From contig NC_134507.1 in the NCBI RefSeq assembly GCF_027942865.1, forward strand, positions 31,230,447-31,294,446: 64,000 bases of DNA. Reading direction: 5' to 3'. A model generated the notes under the pieces. It did not search any database and was not told the origin of the DNA. It saw only the letters and a list, made by a program, of their open reading frames with translations. Source of the stretch: Odontesthes bonariensis (lineage: Eukaryota > Chordata > Actinopteri > Atheriniformes > Atherinopsidae). Both the position numbers and the translations under genes were made by a program. Shown here in pieces: positions 34,501 through 42,356 of this stretch (positions are counted from its first letter, which is position 1; every line of letters begins with the position of its first letter).

Positions 34501-35439
34501 TCTGGTGTGGATCCAACGAGGACGATCAGCATGGACTGACAGGCCATATACACCTGAAACACACGCCAAACAGAGCCGTCAGTGGAAACCTGCACCACAG
34601 TCCCAGCAGCGGTGCGTAAAAAGCTGCACATCTGCACTCCGTCCCAGCTTTAACTCAACAAATACTGACACGGTTCAAGATGTCTTCTCCAAAACCACAG
34701 AACAGCAAAAGGGTGGACTTTCTTCTTTACTTAACAAGCACGATGGGATGTGACTCCTCTCGTTTAAAAAGAAAAAAATCCAAACATGTGAGTAAACTGG
34801 ATGAAAATCTTTCTGTTGACACAAAAACTGGAATTCAGCGACATTAACTTCCAAAAAAAAACACCGTAAGATTTCATGTAATTCTGTCATCAGTAAAAAT
34901 GTCAACTTGAAACCTGTTGGACTTGTGATCTTAGAACAAACAACTATTATCTTACCAGGTGTGAACGGACTGAAATTCCCGCATATCATTAACGCTGGAT
35001 GTAAACCAAACGTCGACATATAAAATGTGAAAATAGAAGCTTTCCTTATTGCGTTAATCAATGTAATATTTAACGACATCCAGCTCTTAATGAAAGTTTA
35101 GCTTTACCAAACGTGATTTAGAGAAGTGTACACACAACGATGAATCTTCGCCACAAATTCGGCATCCATTTTACGCGTTTATGAGATATAATTTGTTTAA
35201 ATAAAAGAAAAACAGCTTGTAATGTAAAGAACGCTTTACTACGTCTCTCCGGCAGCTCCTGAAAGCCACGTAGCGCTACCGTCGCTAACGAACGCGCACG
35301 TTCTCTTTTAACTAGTTTACCCTCTTATAAAACATTCATTTTTAAATTTAACAACCTGTGCCAGGACAAGGACAGCCACGGCTCGCTTCTGATAGGGTCC
35401 AAACTCGCCGACAACATGAAAAGCTGCCTCTATATCCAT
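16588..35439 (-). CDS. slc22a15: slc22a15-like solute carrier, complete 13-exon gene
   Basis: Exons in transcription order: 35439-35356, 34553-34401, 34276-34144, 33567-33403, 32799-32670, 32575-32515, 30942-30782, 29050-28910, 26465-26380, 22940-22832, 22747-22675, 18721-18563, 16632-16588. All have GT-AG borders and phases agree throughout, giving 499 residues (human SLC22A15 is about 547). The start [17 protein letters not shown] matches the family N-terminus. Visible signatures are [16 protein letters not shown] (MFS loop 2-3), [13 protein letters not shown] (SLC22 loop 6-7), ELYPTVIRN and [17 protein letters not shown]. The expected protein is a 12-helix plasma-membrane transporter of organic cations, zwitterions and carnitine-type substrates. 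The last two exons are the least certain: exon 12 could read through to a stop at 18416, and the 45-bp final exon (ending [13 protein letters not shown]) is inferred from its acceptor and phase. Introns carry many repeats. Confidence 0.88.
16960..17361. other. Intergenic/intronic DNA, nothing recognised
   Basis: AT-rich sequence within the last slc22a15 intron. No exon, repeat boundary or RNA gene was recognised. Confidence 0.3.
17362..18097. mobile_element. Tigger/pogo-like MITE with TA target duplication
   Basis: Ends CAGTGAACCCTCGCTATAAC (17362) and AAAAACGAGGGTTCACTG (18097) are inverted repeats of Tigger type, flanked by TA at 17360-17361 and 18098-18099. The 736-bp interior has no transposase frame. 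A related truncated copy lies at 52515-52962 with the same interior phrases GTGTCAATAACGTTGCGGTT and CACGGATTTCGCCTATCACG. Confidence 0.85.
18775..19645 (-). mobile_element. L2-type LINE 3' portion
   Basis: On the minus strand the frame from 19645 encodes the end of an L2-clade reverse transcriptase ORF ([59 protein letters not shown]). The remaining C-terminal codons and 3' UTR continue to about 18780. The frame is broken by a stop near 19139. It lies inside slc22a15 intron 11. Confidence 0.8.
19735..19950 (+). mobile_element. L2-like 3' tail fragment
   Basis: The sequence AAATCCAGGTTAAAAACATT followed by a TATGAAATGCGCTGTATAAATAAAG-type terminus is the last part of an L2-like element in plus orientation, opposite to its neighbour at 18775-19645. 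Confidence 0.6.
20503..21262. mobile_element. PIF/Harbinger-like element with truncated Myb-like ORF
   Basis: Terminal inverted repeats AGCCCCTTTCACACTG (20503) and CAGTGTGAAAGGGGCT (21262) are flanked by the 3-bp repeat ACT (20500-20502, 21263-21265). The interior has further mirrored GACCCGCG/CGCGGGTC words. A plus-strand 65-residue frame (20774-20971) resembles the start of a Myb/SANT-like Harbinger accessory protein ([21 protein letters not shown]). The transposase gene is missing. Confidence 0.75.
20774..20971 (+). pseudogene. Truncated Myb/SANT-like domain of a Harbinger element
   Basis: The frame [18 protein letters not shown] keeps the first Trp and the acidic helix typical of the trihelix/Myb-like protein that accompanies Harbinger transposases. 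It ends after about 65 residues, before the domain would be complete. It lies entirely within the TIR element 20503-21262 and is expected to be dead. Confidence 0.55.
21430..21690. repeat. AT-rich simple repeat (TA/TTA)n
   Basis: Imperfect runs of TATATA, TTATTA and AATATATT from about 21490 to 21645 in slc22a15 intron 11. No other structure was seen. Confidence 0.8.
21978..22520 (-). mobile_element. Deleted Tc1/mariner-like fragment
   Basis: Nearly identical to 50352-50870, sharing CATCACTTTCAGATCCTGTT, TTAGGCCTGACACTTCTTCT and GAATGGTTCATAGCTCAGAG. The related copy encodes the N-terminal helix-turn-helix of a Tc1 transposase on the minus strand. This copy keeps only that end and its flanking non-coding sequence. 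Confidence 0.65.
23849..24890. mobile_element. TTAA MITE nested in the 9-bp-TSD element
   Basis: TTAAAGGGACACTATGTAA at 23849 and its exact reverse complement TTACATAGTGTCCCTTTAA ending at 24890 give perfect 15-bp-class inverted repeats with TTAA target sites (piggyBac/Kolobok type). There is no transposase frame. It contains the poly(A) retro-insert at 24184-24360. Confidence 0.85.
24184..24360 (+). mobile_element. Short poly(A) retro-insertion with 17-bp TSD
   Basis: A 177-bp sequence ends in AATAAAG (24332) followed by an A19-type tract. It is flanked by perfect 17-bp repeats TGCTAAATAGATTTTAT at 24167-24183 and 24361-24377. These are hallmarks of target-primed retrotransposition by an L1-type machinery. 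The source is either a strongly 5'-truncated L1-type LINE or an mRNA 3' end; I cannot tell which. Confidence 0.85.
25371..26005. mobile_element. MITE with CTGTGTTCRAAACCGC ends
   Basis: Left CTGTGTTCAAAACCGCATAC and right GTATGCAGTTTCGAACACAG are inverted repeats. The interior contains CCCAAGATGCAACGTAATG and CCGGTATTTTGTCAGGTTTT, shared (inverted) with the copy at 39338-39886. No clear target duplication was found. Confidence 0.75.
26748..28400. repeat. 14/15-bp satellite, about 110 copies, in slc22a15 intron 8
   Basis: The array alternates AAACCCGACTGCTTT (15 bp) with AACCCGACTGTTTT (14 bp) plus rarer AACCTGACTGTTTT. A higher-order pattern repeats about 484 bp apart, marked by the rare CTGCTTTGAAC variant at 26991 and 27475. 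The right end degenerates into ATCCCGACTG and ATCCCGCCAA variants. It has no coding content. Confidence 0.95.
29168..29555 (-). mobile_element. TTAA foldback MITE copy
   Basis: The left arm GGCCTCTTTTGACATGAAGC is cut short after TTTTCTTACG. The right arm is a full reverse half, from GGAGAGAAAATAGGGCCAAG through GTCATACAGCTTCATGTCAA to CTATCCCTTTAAGG. Same family as 9957-10956. Confidence 0.75.
30085..30690 (+). mobile_element. L2-type LINE 3' portion
   Basis: Encodes the end of the L2 reverse transcriptase ORF in plus orientation ([53 protein letters not shown]). The block that normally separates the VYK-type and LRS-type motifs is deleted around 30345-30370. Its 3' UTR matches the copy at 8240-8350. 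It lies in slc22a15 intron 7. Confidence 0.8.
31195..31700. mobile_element. Probable TTAA-type MITE, one end
   Basis: TTAAAGGGATAGTTCGTCTC at 31198 is a typical TTAA MITE terminus and is followed by TTTGACATGAAACCG, distantly like the foldback family. A matching right end was not located, so the extent is uncertain. The sequence to 31500 has no gene. Confidence 0.4.
31779..32392. mobile_element. hAT-like MITE
   Basis: Left CAGAGATACTCATTG and right CAATAGTGAGTATCACTG are imperfect inverted repeats with GGCTC-rich subterminal words. The flanks TTAGAC and TTAGAT are compatible with a decayed 8-bp target duplication. No transposase frame is present. It lies in slc22a15 intron 6. Confidence 0.55.
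33650..33895. repeat. Interspersed repeat, unclassified, also at 54955-55255
   Basis: Shares with 54955-55255 the phrases TTATCCTGATAAGAT, AAGCCCTCCCAGGGTTTC, ACCTCTCCAGCACTGATTCA and TCTTGTTTGTAATGTTTTA ending in AAAGTGCAAACAAACAATAAA. The A-rich right end suggests a retroelement 3' end, but no family was assigned. Confidence 0.6.
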
Positions 35440-35504
35440 CCCCAGCGGAGCGAGCAGGCGTCTCTCTGAGCTAGCATCGCAGCCGAGAGGAAAAGCGCGA
35501 AATG

Positions 35505-35580
35505 GTAATCCGTCACTCACTTCCGGCTTCGCTCTCAGCGGCCATTTCTTTTCTTTTGTTTTTTTACTGGACATAACGAC
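35505..35580 (-). promoter_or_regulatory. Putative slc22a15 promoter elements
   Basis: Just upstream of the slc22a15 start lie an ETS-type ACTTCCGG (35519-35526) and a YY1-like CAGCGGCCATTT (reverse AAATGGCCGCTG, 35537-35548). There is no TATA box. The gap to the presumed 3' end of the neighbouring Ig gene is very short. Confidence 0.4.
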
Positions 35581-35604
35581 ACAACTGGAGTTCGAGAAGC
35601 ATTG

Positions 35605-36500
35605 AGGGATTTATTTAAAAGACAATGGTGTAAAAACACAATTATAAGTGACAAAGCTCCGACTACAATAAATTACAATCAAATGGCGTTTATAAACTAA
35701 GTTTAAGCTTTGTCTGTCACCCGAAAGGCACAACAATACACAGGATGAAAATGAGTGACAGCTGACAGTGCATTAAAAATAAGCCTTATAACATAAAGAC
35801 TTTAAGAGATTTAAGAGACAGCCAGACGTTTAACAAAAAATATCCAAGGTGCTAAAATATGTCCATTAGGTAAATACAAGAGGTCAATTTTAAGCTCAAA
35901 TATTACAAGTGCCTTTGTTTCTGAGCCAGCCGCATGCAAATCCCATCGTCTGTGGCAGTGGGAGCAGCTCATCATTAAACCACACAGAATCTGAGCTACT
36001 GCTCATGGGTTTGTCTAAATAATGCAGAAGAAGTTACACGAGCTACTCCAGTGTTGAGATTTAGATTGTTTTGTCACAATTCTGATGAATCTTACAACAT
36101 TTGACAGAAAGAAAAAAAAGCCAGTAAATGAACTATATTTCACTCTGCTGTCACTCTTGATTCCAGTTACAACGACGAAGAAAGAAAAAGAAGTCCAACA
36201 GACGGGTTATAATGTCTGAAAATAAGCTCCATCGTAGTAATGAAGGCATCATTCTGCTGAATACTGGGCTTTCCACAGTCATTGATGACCCAGTCGTGAA
36301 TTTTAAAAGCCTTTAACTTGTTTGCTGTTGAAGTAGGTTTGTATGCAGAAGGCTGTTAAAAAATAAAGCCAAAAAAAAAAAAAAAAGTCGCCAGTCGTGC
36401 TTCTCTTCCCACGAGAACACGGTCTGAAAAAGGCACACATCTGGAAGCCAACAGACCAACAGAACCAAGGCGGACGCAGGAGAACAGTCAGTGGAGGAGA
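35605..36500 (-). other. Probable 3' UTR of the Ig gene
   Basis: No open frame of interest. A minus-strand AATAAA (complement of 35610-35615) lies about 900 bp after the Ig gene stop and about 60-200 bp from the presumed slc22a15 start region, so this stretch may be a long 3' UTR. A poly-A run on the plus strand (36369-36386) is in the wrong orientation to be the Ig gene's tail. Confidence 0.35.
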
Positions 36501-36509
36501 TGCCCAGCC

Positions 36510-37397
36510 TCATGGTTCGTGGTTATTTTCCTTGTTCTTCAGAGCTGTGCCCTCAGAACCTGGATCCTCAGAACCTGGATCCTCAGAACCTGGATCCTCA
36601 GAACCTGGATCCTCATCTTTCGGTGCCGCTTCACCTCTGTTGCCGCCTCCAAGACAAGGTATTTTCTTCTTTTTGTAAGCAAAAATAACACCACCAATAA
36701 CACCACCAATAACACCACCACCAACCAGCACCGCAAAGACCCCACCAACAATATTCGCAACTGGATCAGGGGGTATGTAGAACGGGTTTTTGAGTTCTTC
36801 ACTGCCTTTCTCACTCACTGGGTTCTCCAGTTTGCAGGAGAACGTTTTAACACTTTGTGTTTTCTCATTATTGGTGATGATTAAGTCCTTTTCTGACAGT
36901 GTCCACTCTCCGTCACCCATCCTCCACTGATAGGTGACAGGTTGGGCTCCTGTAACATCTGCTTCACAGCTGCACGTACACTCCGGGGTCTCTTTGGTGC
37001 ACGTCAGGGGTCTCAGGATGACCGTAGGCCGGGGTACCTTCTTTAACTCCACAGCGTTATACTCTACAGGGTGGTCCTTGTTGTTGACCTCCACCGTGTA
37101 TTTTCCAGCGTGAACTGTCTTCATTTTTCTGATTGTCAGCACTCCGGTGTCCACATTGAGGACTGTATCTGATTTAAAGTCGCCGTAATATACCAACGGA
37201 AGCGCATCTTTAATCCATTCAGCCACGAGATTGCCCTTATTCTTCCATGTGATGCTGGTGATCGGCCCAGAGAGCTGAGGCCTGAGGACGAGCTCACCGT
37301 CAAGTGCGAAATACACCGTTTCATCCTGGGCCTGAGTAACTTCCAGGGCCGCCGACAGCCACGCTGCCAGGAGCGCAAAACCAGCCGGGATCTTCAT
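36510..37397 (-). CDS. Intronless Ig-superfamily type I membrane protein (CD2/CD48/SLAM-like)
   Basis: A single uninterrupted frame of 295 residues. Residues 1-23 (MKIPAGFALLAAWLSAALEV) form a signal peptide. Residues about 24-118 are a V-type Ig-like domain without the canonical Cys pair, with LTIRKMKTVHAGKYTVEV at the F strand. Residues about 122-212 are a second, Cys-rich Ig-like domain (CTKETPECTCSCEADVTG, YQWRMGDGEW, FSCKLENPVSEK). Residues about 217-245 are a Gly/Val-rich membrane helix, then KKKK and an acidic tail with four EDPGS repeats. The architecture resembles fish CD48/CD58/SLAM-family adhesion receptors, which act at the cell surface in leukocyte contacts. Family members normally have one exon per domain, so the absence of introns points to a retrocopy or an unusual locus. 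I cannot name an orthologue. Confidence 0.75.
   Translation of the reverse strand: MKIPAGFALLAAWLSAALEVTQAQDETVYFALDGELVLRPQLSGPITSITWKNKGNLVAEWIKDALPLVYYGDFKSDTVLNVDTGVLTIRKMKTVHAGKYTVEVNNKDHPVEYNAVELKKVPRPTVILRPLTCTKETPECTCSCEADVTGAQPVTYQWRMGDGEWTLSEKDLIITNNEKTQSVKTFSCKLENPVSEKGSEELKNPFYIPPDPVANIVGGVFAVLVGGGVIGGVIGGVIFAYKKKKIPCLGGGNRGEAAPKDEDPGSEDPGSEDPGSEDPGSEGTALKNKENNHEP
36550..36615. repeat. 15-bp coding tandem repeat
   Basis: Four copies of CAGAACCTGGATCCT encode the EDPGS repeats in the cytoplasmic tail of the Ig protein. The unit keeps frame, so copy number can change without breaking the gene. Confidence 0.9.
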
Positions 37398-37399
37398 GT

Positions 37400-38640
37400 T
37401 TGCTTGTCAGTAAGGGATCGACGGAATATCAGCCTTCATAGTCGGCTAAAATGACGACAATTTCACCATAGATCGGTTCCACCCTGCCGTTGCCTTCGTT
37501 CTGATCAGGAAACGCAATGCAATGGGCGTTGTCAAAAAAAAAGGATGTAGGTGTCTTTGCAGTGCCCGATTGAATAAATTCCATGAGATCGTAAAAATCT
37601 TAAAAATAAAAATAAAAACCATGTACAATGTATGTAGTTTAGCAACAGATTGATACCACGATGCTAATTTTGAATCGTTTTAGGCGACTGTGTATAGATA
37701 TTATATGTATTGCCTTTAAAACATGAAGGCATTCATGTTAGCCACCTATGCTAATATTAGCTAGCTATGTTAGCTAAATTATCTGTTAGCTTCCACGCTA
37801 AACTTGTTTAAGTTTGGAAACGCCAGGTTCATTAAGCCAATTCTTTAACCAAAAAAGATCCACCACAAACTTTATTTTTATTGAAGTGTTATGAAATACG
37901 TTCATTTGATATGTTAACGGTCATTTTAGGTCAATCGCAAAAACACACATCAGTGAGGGGGACCGAACATGACAATACACCAGTAAAACCGAAAGAAAAG
38001 AAAATGAGCATCAAGTTCCCGTCTTCCTGTTGTACGTTAAAGGACAAACACATTTGAGCTAGTGTAACGCAGAGTCTACACATGACAGTTTCCATATAAC
38101 TTCCCTGTTATATGATCATATATGTGCTACAATGCTGAAAATAATGGCTTCATGTTAGAAAAAGGAGGTAACGCTGCATGAATTGGTTTAGAGGAAGTGA
38201 TGTCAGATCTGACCGTTATAAGGTGACCGAAAGGTTTGCCTGAGGAAATCTCACCTAAAAGTGTGCTTCTTAAATTAACAATAAAATTAGAAATACCAAA
38301 CAGACGAAGATTTTTAACTATGATTCATAAAGATAAATAACGCCAGGTGTGCTTTAATTTGTTGGTACTTACTGTTAATAAGTGTGTAGTGAACAAGCAT
38401 CCCTTTTATTAAACTTCTTTCCATCAATTTTTCACATATTTGCCTTGTTGAACAGTATTTGGTGTGTTGAAAGGAACCCCGGCTATGATGACTTTCAGTT
38501 CTTAAAAGATACATATTAGTATCAGTTATAATAAAGTGATATGAAAAACATTGTTGATGTCTTCGTTTTCTAAAATTATTCAAAAAATAGTTAAACACGT
38601 AAGTCGCCATTGTTCGCAATGCTGGACAGTGACGTCACGA
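37400..38640. other. Upstream region of Ig gene; no gene recognised
   Basis: AT-rich non-coding DNA with a cluster of TTAGC/GCTAA words at 37735-37800. The minus frame 38314-38619 has no domain. The sequence becomes CpG-richer from about 38600 as it approaches the P2X7-tail-like exon, with a TGACGTCA-like site near 38632. Confidence 0.3.
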
Positions 38641-38689
38641 AGTTTTTACGGCCGGCTTCGAACCCGTGTTCGGATGACGTCGCAGCAAA

Positions 38690-38897
38690 ATGTCATCTGT
38701 TCAGCCTTTTCAATTTGAACCTGAGCGAAACATTAATGAGGTGATGAACACGGATGATGAGTCACCACATGAGGAAGAAAGACATGAGTCAGTGGGTCAA
38801 AATCAGTGGTGTTTGTGTGGTAACTGCGTCTCCATGGGAACCGAGAGGGAGAGTCTTTGCTGTAAAGAGCTTCAATTTTTGTCAGAAGATGTTCAGC
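38690..38897 (+). CDS. First exon of a P2X7-tail-like zinc-binding protein (orphan exon)
   Basis: ATG at 38690, after a CpG-rich stretch with a CRE-like GACGTCA. It encodes about 69 residues: FQFEPERNINEV, an acidic segment, then WCLCGNCVSMGTERESLCC, the Cys pattern that opens the zinc-binding intracellular domain of P2X7 and of a large family of stand-alone fish proteins. It stops at a strong donor (CAGC then GTAAGT at 38898). The next exon should carry the rest of the domain, but downstream there is only the convergent transposon-like gene. Either the locus was split by that element, or this exon is a second gene of the same mobile element. The read-through stop is at 38905. Confidence 0.55.
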
Positions 38898-39104
38898 GTA
38901 AGTAGACTAGTGTGTGATCAAACTTCTACCAATCAATAATGTCAGAAATTATTAACTTTCAGCAGAGCATCATCATATAGCAGAACTGAAGCAAGAAAAA
39001 ACAGCACACCACACCACACCACACACACAACACAGAGGGAACAACCCAAGGCCGACAGGACCAGGGCCAGGGCCCACAACTTTCACTCTTGATTTGTGCA
39101 ACTT

Positions 39105-39337
39105 TTACAGTTCCATTCTTCTGCAGTAGTGTCCAAAGCTTTGTGTGGGAAAAGACACACAATTGGGGTGGTACCAAGTACTGCAGTTGCTGCACTGCAC
39201 CATCACCTCTCTGTTGTGTGAGGTCCTGCAGATGCAGTGAACCTCAACTTGAACTGAGGCCCTTTCAAGTTTTACCTTTATGTTTTTATACTGAAAGACT
39301 GGAGCCATTTTGTTCAGCAAAGCTCTGTACAGTCTTT
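39105..39337 (-). CDS. PHD finger, separated from its upstream exon by a MITE
   Basis: The frame encodes a compact zinc finger, CICRTSHNREVMVQCSNCS then TWYHPNCVSFPTQSFGHYC, with the Cys4-His-Cys3 pattern of a PHD finger, ending RRMEL and a stop. It has no start or acceptor of its own that I trust. On the other side of the 549-bp MITE the Ulp1 frame ends, and the two together fit the protease-PHD order known from fish transposon proteins. PHD fingers read histone H3 tails, so the role would be chromatin targeting. Confidence 0.65.
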
Positions 39338-39886
39338 GGCTGTGTTCGAAACCGCCTACTACATACTACATACTTGAAAACGGCATACTCATCGATCAGA
39401 CAGTATGCAGAGCGTTTACACACAGTGCACTTCACTCCTGCCCGAGCCGACATCAGCCGGCCTGAAAAGCTGATTTCGCTTAAGCTATAAACTCTGTAAA
39501 TATATAACTTTAGCAACATTTGAAACATTTTCAGGCGAGAAAGTAGTCATTTAGACCCCCAAGGTGTTGAAAATCTGACAAAATACCGGCTATTTACAAT
39601 TTTGTTCCCACGAATTCGCCGCTAGTAAAGCTAGCCGCTGTGAGCAACGCACTTCCGGTTTCGCCGTTTTGACTGCTCTCGTCCCGTTAACGGAATTTGA
39701 CCGTTCAAATGGCGATGGGCGACGTCACGTTACGTTGCATCTTGGGTAGTTTGAGTGTGACAAGTAACCTCATGATGAATACTCAACATTTCGGTGAATC
39801 TAGTATGCATCTAGTGTACATCCGGGAACTTAAAAAAGTATGACTAGTAGGAATAGTAGGAAAAGTAGGCGGTTTCGAACACAGCC
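39338..39886. mobile_element. MITE with GGCTGTGTTCGAAACCGCC ends
   Basis: GGCTGTGTTCGAAACCGCCT at 39338 and its inverse AGGCGGTTTCGAACACAGCC ending 39886 are perfect inverted repeats. The interior (TTCACTCCTGCCCGAGCCG, GTTGCATCTTGGGTAGTTTG) matches the copy at 25371-26005. It sits between the Ulp1 and PHD coding parts. No target duplication could be confirmed. Confidence 0.85.
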
Positions 39887-39892
39887 TCTGTC

Positions 39893-40468
39893 TCAATTTT
39901 TTTCCTGAAACTGGCACTCCTCTGGCCTTACTCCCTCACATAACACTGACGCAAAAGCCGATGCAAAAAGTCCACAACTGCTAGTCGACTGCTGCATCTG
40001 CACAGCAGGCCTTCTGATAAGGAATTGAGGTGCTTGTGGACGAATTAACCAGGAAAGTTTTTGCTTTGTCTTCTTGTTGGTGTTCATATTCAGACTGTCA
40101 TAAATACAAAGCTCATTGGGTCCACAGAAAATATTACTAGCTGTGATCCAGTGGTTGTCATTTACATTTAATATTTGCACAAATGACTTCTCTGGTGTCC
40201 CAACCACCCCTCCCTGGTGAAGAGCCTGATGGCAAAGGCAGGACTGAAACCCATCTACATCAGGGAACTTCTGCGCAAGATGAAAACAGGCTGAATCCAC
40301 TTCGTCACTACTGAGCCACGTTTTGTGGTCCAGGATGCTTAGCATTTGGTCTTGGTGAATGAATGGCTGTAATTTGATGGCTTGGATGACTTCCTCTGGT
40401 GAGTGCTTTGTCCAAAGTGGTCCATGGCTTTGCTTTTTTCCTGTAGGCCTATGCATTTTCTTCCTTTT
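39893..40468 (-). CDS. Ulp1/SENP-type (C48-like) cysteine protease domain
   Basis: An exon that opens after a consensus acceptor (CTCATAG) and encodes KRKKMHRPTGKKQSHG and about 187 further residues. It carries the full catalytic set in the right order: His in NDNHWITAS (102), Asp in LCIYDSLN (120), the Gln before the nucleophile in VQMQQS (155/156) and the Cys in SSCGLFASAFA (161). Ulp1-like proteases remove SUMO or related tags. In transposons their role is not settled, but they may act on host SUMO marks. The frame stops in the sequence QFQEKN next to the MITE at 39338-39886, so the stop may be a product of that insertion. Confidence 0.75.
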   Translation of the reverse strand, partial: KRKKMHRPTGKKQSHGPLWTKHSPEEVIQAIKLQPFIHQDQMLSILDHKTWLSSDEVDSACFHLAQKFPDVDGFQSCLCHQALHQGGVVGTPEKSFVQILNVNDNHWITASNIFCGPNELCIYDSLNMNTNKKTKQKLSWLIRPQAPQFLIRRPAVQMQQSTSSCGLFASAFASVLCEGVRPEECQFQEKN

Positions 40469-40800
40469 CTATGAGACAAACAGCATACAAACACACACTT
40501 AGTTTACTGTAAAATTTTGGCCTACAATTGACTATCCAGCTCCCCTCCTTCTTAGACATTTCTTTCATCAGTCAGTTTGTGTTACCTGTTCATGCCATGT
40601 GGATTACATAAATCAAGTTACTTTTTGGATAAAAATGTGTTTATGCATACAGATCTGAGACATCATCAAGTCTGTAAATGTATCCAGCATTTTTGGCAAA
40701 TCAAAATCAATCATTTCATTTGCTCTTCAACAAGCAAATCCCATTTTTTGCAATGAAAATGTTCTATGAACATTTCAAAAGGCAATTAAATAAAGTGCAC

Positions 40801-41207
40801 CTTCAAACCATGTGTGTCCTGGCTAACTGGTTTTTGGTCCCCATGGTTCTTGGATGCCACTGATGCTGATTGGTCATCAGCTGGAGCTTTGCTTTTTGTC
40901 CCTTGAGATGCAGTCACCTGATTTGTTTCATGAAAAGCATTAGAAACTTTTAAAAAAAAGTGTTATTGATTCTAAATGTATCCAAAATGTTTGGTTAATC
41001 AAAATATTTCATGTAGTCTTCAACTGCATGTCATATTTTTGCAATGAAAATATAAATGCACATTACAAAAGGCAATTAAATAAAGTGCACCTTCAAATCA
41101 TGAGTCTCCTCCTTAGCTGGCTTCTGGTCTCCATAGTCCTCTGATGCCACTGATGCTGATTGGTTATGAGCTGGAGCTTGGCTTGTTGTCACCGGAGCTG
41201 CAGCCAC
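40801..41207 (-). repeat. Tandem exon duplication, two 39-codon exons
   Basis: Exons 41207-41091 and 40917-40801 are each exactly 117 bp and 290 bp apart. They encode related segments (VAAAPVTTSQAPAHNQSASV and VTASQGTKSKAPADDQSASV). The homology extends into the flanking introns (GGCAATTAAATAAAGTGCAC after both). Both keep consensus splice sites and phase 0, so each could be included or skipped without a frame change. Confidence 0.75.
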
Positions 41208-42356
41208 CTGTTTCATTTAAGGAGAAGCATTAGAAACTTGCATTTAGTTTTCAAACTTTTTTATATGCTAAGTACCATTTCCAAAGGTTCTTCATATTAC
41301 TTTTTTTTTCTGTTTGAACTGGAATGGCTGTTTGATGGAGGTAACATAAACTCCTCTCCTACTTTGCTTTCGCTGCCTCCACTTCTCCTTCAGAATACGG
41401 TGCTCCTTTAAGAAGAAACATATGAATTCATATATAAGTAATAGAACTCATTTTGTGGTGAAAGTGACTCTTTTAACCTATGGTATGTAACAGATACATA
41501 AGAAAAAAGATAATCTCTATCTTTAAATCTGCATTCAATACTTGAGTTACAACAAATCACAAATTTTGTATGTCTTTGAGTGTTACTCTCCATGTTAATT
41601 TCCCAACTGTCTTGGAACGTGCCACTCACTCACTTAAATGAATTATTATTAGAAGTTATTCATTTTGACTGTAACATATATACCACTTAGCTGGCCAGCT
41701 GTTGATGCTACTTTTGCTTAAGGCATTAACTACTGGATTACAACAAGCCTCTGCCTTCTGGAACTGTTCCCTGCTGCCTTTGACCAGGTCAGGAGAGTGC
41801 AAGCAGTAAGGGAAATAAAGTTTGTTCATGATGGTTAAAGGGTGGTGAAAGGGAAAAGATCACAAGGTAACCTAAACTGAAAAATGTCATCATATGGTAA
41901 ATCATATGAATGTTATTATATGAATGTGCTTTCCACATTTCATTGACTGTCTGCTGATTACATTTCGAAGGCATGCCGTAGGCCTTGGACTTGAGCCCCC
42001 CTCCCCTTTTTATTTAAAAGGATGGACTGTTTTATTGGCATTCTAAAGCAAAGTTTTAAACAGTGACAAATACAAGTAAATGAACTAACTGCAACTATCC
42101 TGTGCCTTTCGCAACAGTGGTACCTGCTGGTATAATAGGACCTCACACTACTGTGTGACACAGACACAAGCTATCATTACATAATGTTAAAAAACACTTC
42201 CCAAGATTTATTTTGTACATTGCCAAGCACAAAACAAACTTGAATTGCACTCAATGACATATTGCAATAATATATGGTGGTAAATTAACATCTTTGTCAA
42301 GTATAACCTCTTTTTTAAAGCTACAGATATATCAAATATACTGTTAGGTGTCTCAC

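Noticed and set aside
36360-36390. Poly(A) tract as evidence that the Ig gene is a processed retrogene
   Set aside because: The A-run is on the plus strand, opposite to the gene; a retrogene tail would be T-rich on the plus strand.
36519-36884. Frames overlapping the Ig gene on both strands
   Set aside because: Shadows created by the 15-bp repeat and the low-complexity membrane segment.
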